Source: Desmodus rotundus (lineage: Eukaryota > Chordata > Mammalia > Chiroptera > Phyllostomidae). From it: 64,000 bases of DNA. The DNA is taken from assembly GCF_022682495.2 (NCBI RefSeq), contig NC_071390.1, forward strand, positions 171,145,220-171,209,219, read 5' to 3'. The position numbers and the translations under genes were made by a program. This document shows, piece after piece, positions 11,391 to 22,560 of the stretch. Below the pieces are notes generated by a model. The model did no database searches, was not told the DNA's origin, and saw only the letters and a program-made list of their open reading frames with translations. Each line of letters opens with the position of its first letter. The first letter of the stretch is position 1.

Positions 11391-13744
11391 CCTTCTTGGG
11401 ATGTCGCCCTTGCTTCCACTGTTCACCGTGCAGTGCTTCCCTGACCACCACCTTTACTGCCACTAAGCACTGGGCACCAGCCCACTGGTTTGCATCACTC
11501 GTTCCAGATTCCAAACTGGGGCATAGATATCTCAGATCCATGTTGTCTTTCAGGAGCCTGAGAAGCAAGTATCCTGCCTTTGATGGTCAGACTCATGCAA
11601 TAATAGGTTTCTCAAAACTGGGAATGAAGTTCAGAGGCTTAGCAGCCAAGACGGCACAAACAGGCACTGCTCTCTGTTATAGTAACTACTAATAACCATG
11701 GATGAAAAAAGCTACATCCTACTTAAAGACTATCATGCAATTTAGTAAAATTGCGGCTGTGGGTAACATTAATTGATTACAAATGTAAATTACCTTGTTT
11801 CTAAAAGATATCATTTTGAATTCTATCCCAAACACAAACCAGTTTTAATCAGTGAAAAGAAAAACTGGAGACTAATTGTATGCTTTGAAAAAGTTCTTTA
11901 AAATCTGTCGAGAACTAATACTATGGGACTTCAATTCTACTTCATAGCTATTTCTTCCAATATAAACTTGCAAGTTAGATAGTGCAAGAAGTGAATGGAA
12001 GACAAGGGCCGAGAAAACCAGCAAACAAGTGAGATTTTTCTGTAGAATGCTTTTGACATGGTCCAGTTACTGCGTCACGACTTCATGTTTCTTAATCTTG
12101 GCAATAGAATAAAGTCCTCAGCAGAAGGACTTTTTTCAAGTCCAAAAACATGACACTTCAGAGCTCTAACCATAACTTTTCTTTTTATGTCTACGGGATT
12201 TACAGTGTTTGCAGATGGAAGTAATTTAATACCATGGTGATCTTTCATCTAGCCGGTTTCCTTTCAGTGACCTTATGTTTACTATAAGAAAACACCAACA
12301 AGGTGTCTGATTTCTTCACGGAAAAATGGCAACTATTTAAAACAAAAGGATTTTGTCCAGCAGAATCATAAATCTTTCGCTGTTTCTGTAATTTAACAAA
12401 AAAGGCTCATTTGTTCTATGAGGAGTGTTTGCCTGCAAGACCAGGCCAATTTGACTTTCTCATTAAAAAAATGCATTTTTTTGAGGTGGGGGAATATAGC
12501 AGTAGAATAAAAAGTCACTGTTCTATCTATGGCAGGAGAATCAAGTCTTTTAATGTCCATGCTTTGCCTCAAACTGTCCATAAGTTATCATTTTGAATCC
12601 TTCCTGGCATTTCCCAGGATGCTTTGAAAATAATAGCAGGTTCTTTGTGCCCTTCACACATCTTTGCTTAAGCATGTGTGATTCCTGCTGATTTTAAAGC
12701 CTGTTCTGCACCCCAGAAAGCAGACTCTTCCTGGAATGAGAGAAGCTCTTGGTAACCACAGTAACACACCTTTCCAGGGAATCTTCCCATTGACATTTAA
12801 TAGGTCGAGTTATAAATAATGGAATGAAATCTTTCAGCAGAAGACCAGAAGCTGCAACCGGAACACTCAGGAAATGGATAACATCTGCCTTTAAGGTGAT
12901 GAGATGCAAGATGCCTTCTTACATCGAAGACAATTTTTCCAGTTAGACAGAGAACTGGAGTCTGGAGTGTCCATTATGTTTGCACCATAGATCAGGGAGC
13001 TGAAAATACCAAATACTCTTCTGAGTGCTATACTGCATCCAAAGACATATCATAGACTCTGGAGTGTAGATTTGGCCTCTGTATATAAATAACTCTTTCA
13101 GGAATTATTTGCAAATATGCGTTTTCATGATATTGAGTGGGTCCTTGAATAGGGAAAAATATGTTGTTTTACACAGCAGTTATATGTTGAGTACCTAACT
13201 CATGTCAACGTGGTCTGATCCTGGAAGTATCACAGAGAACAATACATTTGGGAGAAACATACTAGGAAGAAGCAATGTGTAAATAGATTCTTGAAAGCTG
13301 ACTAGGAGTGAGTTAGGTGGAAAGGTGGAAAGTGGGGAAAGAAAGAGGACAGGTCCCAGGCAGAGGAAATAGCTCAGGCCAGGACTTAGATGCAAAGAAA
13401 TTGTGGTATATTTGAGGACTGAATTTGCTTCAGCATATTGGTCTCTGGCCAGTAAACATATTCATTCAACATTCAAAAATACTGCTTTTTGTGGGGAGGG
13501 GTTTCTTATGACATAGCAGGAAGTGCTCCAGGTGTTCCAGGTGTGACCACTAGCAGACCAGAGAATGTTTCTTGTCCTTGTGGAGCATATTACACAATCC
13601 ATCCCCATGGTCCTCTCTTCCCTCTTCCCATACCTGGAAGAGGGAGTGATTATATTGCAACAGCAACCACTGAAAACCTGTTGTCTTAAAATTTTGGGGT
13701 TGTAGCAAATTATCTACCTTTAATTTGTCTTGATGGATGTCTGA
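11391..13744. other. Unassigned single-copy DNA, 2.35 kb
   Basis: The longest block in the left third without a recognisable repeat. Open frames are short (103 codons at most, 11381-11692) and lack motifs. Such repeat-poor stretches can hold conserved noncoding elements, but nothing in the bases alone proves it. Confidence 0.45.
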
Positions 13745-13815
13745 CATTAACAGAAATTAATGGGGCACCCGAAATGTGTCAAGTTCTATGCTAGGTCCAG
13801 GCACAGAGATGAACT
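13745..13815 (-). repeat. L2 LINE 3' fragment next to L1
   Basis: 'gtgtcaagttctatgctagg' followed by 'caggcacagagatgaa' resembles an inverted L2 3' end. A possible continuation lies just right of the L1, near 15705, which suggests that the L1 landed in an L2. Confidence 0.5.
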
Positions 13816-15695
13816 TAAGCTATAGATTCAATGCAATCCCAATCAAAATTCCAGCAAATTATTTTGTAGATATTAACAAATGAATTCTAAAGGCAAAAGA
13901 CGAAGTATAGCCAACATAATATTGAAAAGGAAGAGCAAAGTTGGGTGCTGACACGATGCAAGTTCAGAACTTAGTGTAAACTATAGTAATCAGGAAAGTG
14001 TGGTGAAAGAACAGAGCCCAGGAACAGACGCACACAAACATAGGCTACTGGTTTTGACAAAGAAGCAAAGGCAAGCCACTGGAGAGAAGACAGTGCTAGA
14101 ACAACTGGACATCCATATACACAAAAAATGATCTAGTCACTAACTTCACACCTTTCAAAAAATTAACTCAAATGGATCATGGATCTAAATATAAAATGCA
14201 AAAGTATAAAGCTTCAAGAAGACTACACAGGAGAAAATGATCTAGTCACTAACTTCACACCTTTCAAAAAATTAACTCAAATGGATCATGGATCTAAATA
14301 TAAAATGCAAAAGCATAAAGCTTCAAGAAGACTACATAGGAGAAAATGATCTAGTCACTAACTTCACACCTTTCAAAAAATTAACTCAAATGGATCATGG
14401 ATCTAAATATAAAATGCAAAAGCATAAAGCTTCAAGAAGACTACACGGGAGGAAATCTAGGTGACCTTGTATTTGATAATGACTGTGACAACACCAAGAG
14501 CATAAATCATGAAAAACTATTAAGTTGGACTTTGTTAAAAGTATAAACTTCTGTTCTGTGAAAGACCCTGTTAAGAGACTGAAAAGACAATCCATGAGGT
14601 AGTAAGAAATCTTTGCAAAATACATATCTGATAAAGGATTGTTAATTAAAATATACAAAAACTCAACAAGAAGAAAACAAAGAGGCCAATTAAAAATGGG
14701 CAAAAGATTTGAACAGACACTTCACTAAAGAAGATATACAGATGGCCATTATGCATATGAAAAGATGTTCAACCTCATATCCCATTAGGGAATTGCAAAT
14801 GATAACAACAAAGAGATACCACTACAAACCTAGAATGGTAAAAATTTAAAACACTAACATCACCAAATATTGGCAAAGATGCGGAGCAACAGGAATTCTC
14901 ATTCATTGCTGGTGTGAATGCAAAATGGTGCAGCCACTTTGGAAGACAGTTTGTAGTTTCTTACAAAACTAAACATCCCCTTACCATATGATCCAGCAAT
15001 TGGACTCCTTGGCATTTATCCAAATGAGCTGAAAACTCACATCTATACAAAATCCTGTACACAAGTGTTTATGGAAGCTTTATGCATGATTACCAAGATA
15101 TCCTTCAATATGTGAATGGATAAACAAACTGGTATATTCAACAATGAAATATTATTCAACAATAAAAAGAAATGAGCTGTCAAACCACAAAACCACACAC
15201 AGGAAACTTCAGTGCTTATTGCTAAGTGAAAGAAACCAATATGAAAAAGCAACGTACAGTATAATTCCAACTATGTGACATTCTGTAAATTAAAAAAGAA
15301 AAAAGAAAAACAATGGAGACAGTTAAAATCATTGGCTGAAGAGGTTCAAGTGTGGGGGAAGAGGGATGCATAGGTGGAGCAGGGGGCATTTTCAGACAGC
15401 AAAACTAACCTGTATGATAGTTTAACAGTAGATACATATTGTCATATAGTTGCCAAAACCCATAGGATCTGTGACATGAAGACTGAAGGCTAAGGTAAAC
15501 TATGGACTTTGGTTGATGATCACGTGTCAATGGTGGTTCATCAGCTGTGACAAACCTCCCACACTAACGGGGATGTCGATGTTAAGGGAGGTATCTACGT
15601 GGTGGGGGGAGGTGGAAACTCTGTGCTTTCGACTTAGTTTTGCTCTGAATGTAAAGCTACTCTTAAAAACACTATTGATTTTAAAAGAAAAGAAA
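13816..15695 (+). mobile_element. 5'-truncated old L1 (L1M-type) with ORF2 tail and 3' UTR
   Basis: Begins in the reverse-transcriptase-distal part of ORF2 ('agattcaatgcaatcccaat') and runs through standard ORF2 C-terminal landmarks: 'aatggatcatggatctaaat', 'gaacagacacttcactaaag', 'taccatatgatccagcaatt' and 'atggataaacaaactggtat'. It ends in a 3' UTR with 'gtgctttcgacttagttttg' and an A-rich tail. ORF2 is riddled with stops and frameshifts and cannot code. The 3' UTR type fits the L1MD/L1ME groups. About 218 bp of its length is due to an internal tandem triplication (14131-14457). It is 5'-truncated, as most L1 copies are. Confidence 0.9.
14131..14457 (+). repeat. 109-bp tandem repeat, three units, inside the L1
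   Basis: Three consecutive units start at 14131, 14240 and 14349 with an exact 109-bp period. I see only a few substitutions between units, for example gtataaagc in unit 1 against gcataaagc in units 2 and 3, and 'acacagg', 'acatagg', 'acacggg' near the unit ends. L1 normally carries this segment once. The period is not a multiple of three, so the repeat would itself break ORF2. The near identity of the units means the expansion is much younger than the L1. Confidence 0.95.
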
Positions 15696-16129
15696 AAATA
15701 AGGAATTGCCCTTGATTTTAGAGATCACCTGTTGACCTAGGATGTCTCCCTGTCTTTTTACCTGCCTTTCTATCATCTGTGGGTCTATCTATATATTTAT
15801 CCATCTAAAATTATGGTGGTATGTGCTATAGTAGAGGATGACAAAAATTCTGTGTGAACACAGGAAGCATAGGTCAGGATTAATGGATTCCTCTGTGGTT
15901 TTGTAAGTAACTTTGACAAAGATCCAAGAAGATGTAACATTTGTGTTGGACCGTGAATGATGAGCAGGCGCCCACCAGGGGAAAAGCAAAGGCATATCTT
16001 GAAGTATGATGAAGAAACATAACCATCACCCTGAAAAGTGTAACTAGAGCACATATGCATATGAGAGTAGTAAAGGAGAGGACATTTATCATCAGTCTGG
16101 AGCCAGGCTTTAGGTGACCTTTTAGCTTC
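15696..16129. other. Unassigned DNA
   Basis: Contains a possible short L2 remainder next to the L1 tail (about 15700-15740). Nothing else recognised. Confidence 0.4.
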
Positions 16130-16320
16130 CATGCATTGAATGCCTCCTCCAAACAGGCACTGCACCAGGCACGACCCAGGCCTGGTGCCATAATCACGTA
16201 CTGCAAACCTGAAAGACAGGTGTTATTAGCTTGATCTGACTAGAGAGGACACCGTGCTCAGGGAAGCACACCGACTGGCCTGAGACTCAAGGCTGGTAGG
16301 TCTTGCCAGGGAGTTAGTAA
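16130..16320 (-). repeat. Possible MIR/L2 remnant
   Basis: 'aggcactgcaccaggcacga' and 'gacaggtgttattagcttga' recall inverted L2/MIR ends. The match is weak and the family uncertain. Confidence 0.35.
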
Positions 16321-16625
16321 GCTTCAGTGGGGCTGATGAAGGGCAACACCAGGCTTATCTCCGCAGAGCAGATTATTCCAGGGTGCTTTCTCAGACACCT
16401 GGAGAACGGTCCTCCACACACTTCCCATACCAAGGCACTTCTGGTCCTCCTCCTGAGCTGGAATGCCCGCTCTGGAAGTCGCTGTTAATAAGGCAGTCTG
16501 TTCCTCGGATATTGAGGGACTGAAAATAAGGAGAAAGTCACAGTTGTACTGGCAACTGCAATATTGCAGAGGTTTGTGCTGCAGCGGTGTATAAAGTTAT
16601 GTCTTAGATCTATCACTCCTGCAGG

Positions 16626-16663
16626 GTGTGTGTGTGGGGGGGGGGGGTGTGTGTGTGTGTGTT
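16626..16663. repeat. (TG)n-(G)n-(TG)n simple repeat
   Basis: A TG run, about 13 consecutive G, then another TG run. The G tract is a likely sequencing or assembly weak point and could form Z-DNA or a G-rich structure. It lies inside the shadow open frames on the minus strand here, which are therefore not credible genes. Confidence 0.95.
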
Positions 16664-16889
16664 GGGCGATAGGCCAGTAAAGACGTTCCTCTCCTGTCAA
16701 AGGAGCCACACAGGACAGAACTAGGCAAGTGTAAATAGTATGGAGAAGAAATGAGAAGGATCCCTTCCTGTGATGCCTTCCCCACCCCAGGGAAGCTGTT
16801 GACAAGATCCTTCCTTTCTCACCATCCAGAGGATGAACAAGGTGTTTCGCTATCTCACAAGATAACAACGACACCTTCTTATACAAAGA

Positions 16890-17055
16890 CTGAGCATATG
16901 ATAACCCTTTTCTATGTGCCACACAGTCAATCTAACTTTTAGAAATTGATGGCATGGAACAAAAACTGAGACTCCAAGTAGTTCAGAGGATCCAACTAGG
17001 AATGGTAACGAAGTAGAAACACAAACTTCCTGCCTCCAAAGCCTTAGTCATTTAG
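16890..17055 (-). repeat. Possible MIR SINE remnant
   Basis: 'ttttctatgtgccacacagt' followed by 'aaaaactgagactccaagta' fits an inverted MIR, eroded. Low confidence. Confidence 0.45.
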
Positions 17056-17204
17056 AAGAACTAACCTGTGATGTTGGCTTTGGTAGCTGACCTGCATATT
17101 TAATCCGGTATTAATTATTTCAGGATGTTGGAATTATTCCAGTTACAGGTTTCTTTGATTGTTTGTGCATGCACACACACATTTATTCAATAATTCAGAA
17201 AACA

Positions 17205-17345
17205 TTTGCTTGGATCAAATACTATTAAACGTTTGTCTCCCCTACTGGGTTGTGAGTTTTGGCAGTGCAAACAAAATGTATAAGTAGTATGTAGGGTAGC
17301 GTCTGGTATATATTAATGCTGACTAAGTATTTGTTGCATAAATCA
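17205..17345 (+). repeat. L2 LINE 3' end
   Basis: Plus-strand L2 terminus: 'ctactgggttgtgagttttg', then 'gctgactaagtatttgttgc'. Degraded. Confidence 0.6.
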
Positions 17346-17739
17346 GTCTCCTCTCACAAGACACTTTCCTAGAAGCTATGCAGATATCAGGCAACAACAG
17401 CTTCTGGTTACTGTCTTTTTGTATCAGAGGAGTTGAGACCACAGAAGATGATACAACGGGGACAATTTGTCACTCTCCATCCAACGGATCCCGCTCGAGG
17501 ACCCTTGACTACAGTCCCATCCCTGTCCCTAAACCACTGCCTTTCTCTCGTCTGGCTTTTTTCTGTCCCTGTTCTCCTGATTAACTTTTTTAAAAATTTT
17601 CTCCCCCCCCTCATAATTTGATGTTTCTTTATGTACAGCTGCCTTTACAAATCACCTCTAACCTTCACTTCTTTGAATTCACTCCAGCTTATCTGGGTCT
17701 TGGCTCAATGCATCTGGCTCTTAAGAGGCTTTTCTTAAT
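17346..17739. other. Unassigned DNA
   Basis: Nothing recognised. Contains CpGs near 17455-17500 and overlapping short open frames on both strands, which are shadows of each other. Confidence 0.4.
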
Positions 17740-17826
17740 TTCTTTTTTTCTTTCTTTCTTTCTTTCTTCCTTTTTCTTTCTTCCTTTTCTCTTTCTTCCT
17801 TTCTTTCTTTTCCTTCTTTCTTTTTC
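17740..17826. repeat. (TTTC)n / pyrimidine-rich simple repeat
   Basis: An imperfect TTTC/TTCC tract on the plus strand. It is followed by T-rich sequence to about 17900, so it may be an expanded poly-A tail of an old minus-strand retroposon whose body I cannot identify. Confidence 0.9.
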
Positions 17827-17899
17827 TGTACTGAACTTTTATTTGCTAGGATTTTTTAATTAAATTTCTTTTTTTCTTATACATTTATTTTTTTGTTGT

Positions 17900-19199
17900 T
17901 TATTGTTTAATATCTCCAGGATCGTAGGCCCTTCTCTTGGGACAGCTGGGCTTTTTTCAGTTGGTTGGGACAGAAGGATGACCAGACAGCTCCATTGTGT
18001 GGGGTTTAATAATACAAACAGAACATACAAGTATGCTCCTTTGATTTATAAATAAGTGGCTCTGTCACTGAGATCCCTTAAAGGGAAATATTTTTAGCAA
18101 AAACAACTTCATGTCTGTCTAAGGTATGCGTTCTCTTAGAGAAGCATAATCTGATTGTTAGTTTTACAATGATTTCAGCAAACTTTCAGTTGCATGTAGC
18201 GATTGTTGCTTGTTTAATATTACAGCTAATTTCGTAAACACAGACAAATGTCTTGGGTTCTACAGAAGTTATTTTAAAGCTGCTCCTGATTTGTAAAGAA
18301 GGCCTAACTTTTTATTTTGCATATAATTAAATAGCCAAGTGAAATGGATACATATTATTAATGAGAGATATATGAAATTTGTTTCTTTTTGTGTAAATAC
18401 CAGAAATACAGAGTTCAGACCACTACTGATTTAGGAAACATCTTCCAACATCATAAATTATTTGGATAAGATAACATGCAGTATGTTCTTTCTTTGGAGA
18501 GCCAGGCCCCTTTGAGCAGAAAACAGACTCTATGGCCATCAGCCCACGGAAACTGTGCAGGTCCCTCTGGCCGGGCATGAAGGAGTTTGATCCTTGGTCT
18601 AATTAGGCATACTCCCTCTGGGACTCTGCTTAGAAGTCAAAGTTAAGGCTCGCCTTGTTTCCTTGCAGCGATGGGGAAATCCATTTCCATTCAGCAGCAT
18701 TCCCTTGATTTAAGCACATTTGGGAACTTGGAAGCATAGCAGAGCAAGCTCAAGGGTTACAGTCTTAAGCTGCCAGTTAGAAGAATTGGCAGGCACCCCT
18801 CCTAAGCTTTTGGTCTAAAGAGGCTGCTTCCGTCCCACAAGGAAGAAGCCAGAACCATATGGCCCCATCCCCAGGTGGCTCTCCTCCACGGCTCATGGTT
18901 TCCCTGAAACTTATTTTCCAAACTTGAGTCCTGCCAGCAATTCTGTGATGGCAGTTACATACAGTCATGGTTTCGTGGCTGATGGGGAAAAGTGACAGAC
19001 TGTTCCATCCCAAAGACATGGGTGGTGTGTCTATTATGTCTCAGACACCCTCCCATGAAGGAGGAGATAAAGATGCCATTGTGCCTACCTTGAATACCTT
19101 ACAGTTTTGTGGTTTATGCTCTGTTTTTTATGCGCTCGTTGATCTACTCCTGCTGTGCAAATAAAGGAAATGAGGGGAAGAGATACTCTGATATGACAG
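17900..19199. other. Single-copy block, candidate conserved noncoding DNA
   Basis: 1.3 kb without a recognisable repeat, unusual in this window. Positions about 18490-18960 are richer in G+C than the surroundings and contain a few CpGs. At 18651-18668 a pyrimidine tract ends in 'tttccttgcag', a splice-acceptor-like string followed by a 22-codon frame (18671-18739). A short inverted repeat (ctgcca...tggcag) sits at about 18770-18793. None of this is enough to call a gene. Confidence 0.4.
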
Positions 19200-19520
19200 T
19201 AGCGTAGAAAATTAGAAAGAGCACCACATTTAGAGGCATATGACTCTGTTTGATACCTGGCTTGTGGGTTATGTGCAAAAGTAGTAAACTAATTAAATAC
19301 TTCCTGAACACTGTATGTTTTGTTCATGTTGCTAAGTTTTCTAACATGAACGAGATATAATCCTTATCTTCAAGTTGTTTACTCTGTGCCATCTGAGTTT
19401 AACTTTTCTCATCTATTGAAAATATGATTTTAATAAATACTACCCCTTCTACCTCATTAAGCTATTTTGAGGATTACATTTGATTAACTCCATGAAAAAT
19501 ATTCATTGTAAAAGAGTGTA
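19200..19520 (+). repeat. MIR SINE interrupted by an L2-like piece
   Basis: MIR-like sequence at 19205-19296 ('gaaagagcaccacatttaga') resumes at about 19400-19520 ('tcatctattgaaaatatgat', 'ctattttgaggattacattt'). The middle, 19297-19382, resembles an inverted L2 3' end ('ttcctgaacactgtatgttt', 'gatataatccttatcttcaa'). Confidence 0.55.
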
Positions 19521-19673
19521 CCAATACATCTAGTAGATTTATATAGTTGATTATGTTTAAGTAATTTCCAAGGCTTGGTATATCCAAACTAATATATTCA
19601 TATATAAAAGAGAACAGATAACAACAGAATGCCTTTCTGAACATTCCCGTCATTGTTACTTTCTCTTACAACG

Positions 19674-19835
19674 TGGTTTCGAAAGTGCGGTCCTGGGAGC
19701 AGCAGCACCAGCATCACCTAGGAACTTAGCAGAAAGGCGAATGGTTGGGCCCCAGCCCAGACTTAACGAATTAGAAACGTTGAGGATGGGGCTCGGTGGT
19801 TTCTCAAAGATCTCTTCAGATGTACAGTTTAAAAT
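19674..19835. mobile_element. hAT-Charlie-type MITE remnant (MER1 group)
   Basis: Contains the recognisable run 'agcaccagcatcacctagga', 'gttgggccccagcccagact' and 'gaattagaaacgttgaggat', as in the MER1-group non-autonomous hAT elements. No transposase is present. Family number and consensus orientation are uncertain. Confidence 0.7.
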
Positions 19836-21154
19836 CGAGAAGAAATGGATATTTAAGGGAAGTCTGATTTATGCAGAAGGTAACTTCCCATTGCTTCATC
19901 TTTCATTGATCAGATGCATTCGCCAGATATCTACTGAATACACATTATGTAGCAGATGTTACCCTCAATTCTTTTTTATAGCTGTCTCCCTCATGTCCCT
20001 GCCTTACTCAGATGACACGATACATTAAAAAAAAATAGTTAAAAAGACATTCTGACATTGTTCTTAAGACCTGGAAGATAACTTTATTCATTTTCTGCTC
20101 AAAGATCCATTTCCTTTTCCCCCTCCCTCTATCTTTTATTGTTCTTTTCCCTTCAATAAAGGGCCAGAGAAGACAATAGGGGCTAATATGTTGATGCGTT
20201 TTCCTCGTGTTCACAAAGACTTTATTGAAAAGTCTCCATGGGATGCCTGTCTTTGTTTTACTGCAATTCTGCACTAACCTGGTGACCTTGAAGAAGGAAT
20301 TCTAACTTAAAAGTTGTAACATCTTACTGCCTGCCAAAAGTAAGAGGAACTGGCACTTTGGGATTTGTAGAGGTTTTATATATTTGGAGAAACATTCCCC
20401 TGGTTACATCCTCTTCAGAGACTAGAACCAAGGCATTCAGAAACAGCTGTGTGGTGGGAACCCGCCGGGTAGATTTTTCAAGTTTAATTAATTGGCCCCG
20501 CACCAACCTCTGCGAGAGGGAAACTTCAGAGGAGTGGACAGAACAGCGGAGCTGAGCGTCAGGTGTTCCTTCCCTTCGTCTCCAGCACTTAGTCATGTCT
20601 CCTCATTCTGATGGAGAGTTAATTTGGGGAAAGTAAGTTGAACGCTTCCTTTGCCCAGCTGCTTCTTTTTCTATGTCCCTATATCACGTCTTCTTTCCCT
20701 CTGAAATTCTTGGTGCTTTCATGAAGGAGAGAAACATCCCAATGAAGCTGATACGCAACGTGGTGAGCTGGACCTAACACGTTTTTTCCCATGGTGGCCA
20801 TATGAGTATACATTAACGAATCCCATTCCATTTTATCAGGAAATTACTTGGAGAAGGTAAAGATTAATGCAGAAAAGCATAAAAGAGTCAACATCTTATG
20901 TCATCATCAGTTAATGCAGAAGCTGCTTTGCTTACAGGGCAAGGGGCATGTAGTTTTCTGACTGTCTCTAAAGTCACAGTAAAATAAAGGGCAATAGAAG
21001 AGACATGAAAATGTAATACCTAAGGTGTCATTGCTAAATGGCCAGTTCTACTTCCATAGAAATCAGTCTCATCTGAAAATGAGAGTGATGGATTCTCAGT
21101 ATGCCTTGTTCTAAGCATTTTTCAACTATCAAATGACTAAATCGACATTATCAT
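19836..21154. other. Single-copy block with a CpG-containing core
   Basis: Mostly unassigned. Positions about 20330-20600 combine several CpGs ('aacccgccgggtag', 'ggccccgcaccaa', 'ctctgcgagag') with a homeodomain-type 'tttaattaattgg' core at about 20484-20496. This composition differs from the AT-rich, CpG-poor surroundings and fits a regulatory element, though nothing proves it. Overlapping open frames on both strands here have no protein-like features. Confidence 0.4.
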
Positions 21155-21395
21155 CAGGGATGGTTAATTTTGTGTCAACTTGCCTGGGCCATGAGGTCCT
21201 CAGACACTTGGTCAGACATTGGCTGTGTCTGGGAGGGTGTTTCTGGATGAGATGAACACATTAAGTGGTAGAGCAAGAAAGCAGACTGACGTCCCTAATC
21301 TGGGTGGGTCTTGTCCTATTAGCTGAAGACCTGAATAAAACCAAAAGGCTGAGTGAGGCGAGCTCCTTCTGTCTGACTGTTTGTTGGGACAGATT
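21155..21395 (+). mobile_element. ERVL LTR fragment (MLT2-like)
   Basis: The 5' part of an LTR: 'gatggttaattttgtgtcaa', 'cttgcctgggccatgaggtc', 'tgtttctggatgagatgaac', 'tgaagacctgaataaaacca'. This order matches the MLT2-type LTRs of old ERVL elements. The 3' half is missing or unrecognisable. Confidence 0.65.
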
Positions 21396-21439
21396 TGTCC
21401 CAAATCTGGGACAGTTTGTTACACAGAACACAGAAAGAG

Positions 21440-21545
21440 ATAGCAAATATACTTGTCAAAGGTCACACATTTCATAAAAGTCAGAACCAGGACCCAAACC
21501 CAGACAGTATTCTCCAGAGTCAGTGCTTTAAACCAGGACCTCCTA
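21440..21545 (-). repeat. MIR SINE fragment
   Basis: Inverted MIR core: 'acttgtcaaaggtcacacat', then 'cagaaccaggacccaaaccc'. Confidence 0.65.
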
Positions 21546-21984
21546 TTGCCTGTCTGCATGACAAACCTACCATCTAACCCCAAAATAACCTTGATAAAAG
21601 AAGAGGTCATGGCCTCTCTATGTCACGTCAAATCATGCCTTTTGTGGATCTTTGAAAAAAATAGCAAATCAAAGCAATGAAATATACTTTTTTCTTTTTT
21701 TGACAGACCTCAGAGAAATTCTCATCAAACTTCACTTAACAGATGACAAATTGAGGTTTTGTTGTGCCCAAGAGGCTGCCTAAAAGAGGGTTGAATGCTT
21801 GTCATTCATATTTTCTTATTAAAAAATAATATTCTGTGAGATAGAATGACTAATTGAGGCCTCTGCTTAATTGAGATCTAATTTAATAATTTTCTGGTAT
21901 CATTTTCATAAGTAATGCCTGAGTGACATAATAGTGTCCTCTTCCCCAGAGACACTTCCTATGACAAAGTAATAAGCTTTGTGA
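21546..21984. other. Unassigned AT-rich DNA
   Basis: Nothing recognised. Confidence 0.4.
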
Positions 21985-22210
21985 TGGATTATAGTTCTCT
22001 AAACATCCTTTGCTTCTCACCTCCAGGCCTTTGCACAGGGCGTGCTTGGTGCCTAGAAAGCCCTTGTCTCCTGGCATTCTCTGGATCTATTGTAAACCTA
22101 ACTGCCTCTCTTTCATCTTTCAAGATGCAGCTACAAAGTCAGTGTCTTCTAAGGTGCCTCTTTGCTATCAGCTCACCCACAGTTATCTCCTGGGTTCCAA
22201 CTGCAATGTA
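21985..22210 (+). repeat. L2 LINE fragment
   Basis: Plus-strand L2: 'ccaggcctttgcacagggcg', 'tggtgcctagaaagcccttg', 'tcatctttcaagatgcagct', 'tcttctaaggtgcctctttg'. The remnant frames have stops. Confidence 0.85.
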
Positions 22211-22214
22211 GATA

Positions 22215-22270
22215 GATAGCATAATGCAGACTAAAAGCATGTGTTTTGGAAATAAAATGTTCACAATATA
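22215..22270 (+). repeat. MIR SINE, part left of the mariner insertion
   Basis: 'actaaaagcatgtgttttgg' matches the MIR head ('aagagcacgggctttgg'). It is cut at a TA dinucleotide (22269-22270) by the mariner MITE and continues at 22398. Confidence 0.6.
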
Positions 22271-22397
22271 CAGCTTGGAGCAAAAGCAGGTTTACAGTTG
22301 TGAGTAGGCAAAACACAGACTTTATTCTTGTATTATTTATTAATTATTGTATGATTTTCCATATGAACAACTGTAAACCTCCTCTTGCCCCACCCTG
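22271..22397. mobile_element. Mariner (Tc1/mariner) MITE, 127 bp
   Basis: A short non-autonomous DNA transposon. The left end begins 'cagcttggagcaaaagcagg' and continues 'tttacagttgtgag'. The right end read inverted begins 'cagggtggggcaagaggagg' and continues 'tttacagttgttca'. These are imperfect terminal inverted repeats of about 30 bp. The element is flanked by TA at 22269-22270 and 22398-22399, the TA target duplication of mariner elements. It has no coding capacity and would depend on a transposase in trans. It sits inside a MIR. Confidence 0.9.
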
Positions 22398-22560
22398 TAT
22401 ACTAGCTGTGTGTCCTTGGGTAAGTTTCCCAACCCCACTAAACCTTCCATCTATTAAATGGAGATAATATAATTGTGAGGTTTAAATAAACACATATTTC
22501 AGTATGGCACCTGTCATATAAAAAGCACTAAATAAATATTACCTATTATATTTATTGTGT
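22398..22560 (+). repeat. MIR SINE, part right of the mariner insertion
   Basis: Starts 'tactagctgtgtgtccttgg' and continues 'aaatggagataatataattg' and 'aagcactaaataaatattac', the rest of the MIR begun at 22215. Confidence 0.9.

Noticed and set aside
14131..14457. CRISPR-like or satellite array
   Set aside because: Three adjacent 109-bp units without spacers inside an L1 in a mammalian genome: a tandem duplication of L1 sequence.
15797..16206. Two overlapping minus-strand frames of 108 and 122 codons
   Set aside because: They overlap in different frames, lack motifs and lie in a region with SINE/LINE remnants; chance frames.
16485..16922. 145-codon open frame on the minus strand, the longest in the window
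   Set aside because: It reads through the TG/G simple repeat, giving a His/Thr/Pro low-complexity segment, and overlaps other chance frames.
17740..17826. Pyrimidine tract as a branchpoint or promoter element
   Set aside because: Simple-repeat texture and no adjacent exon. Explained as an expanded tail or microsatellite.
18671..18739. 22-codon frame right after a splice-acceptor-like string
   Set aside because: Too short, and no matching donor or upstream exon can be recognised. Kept only as a low-interest observation.
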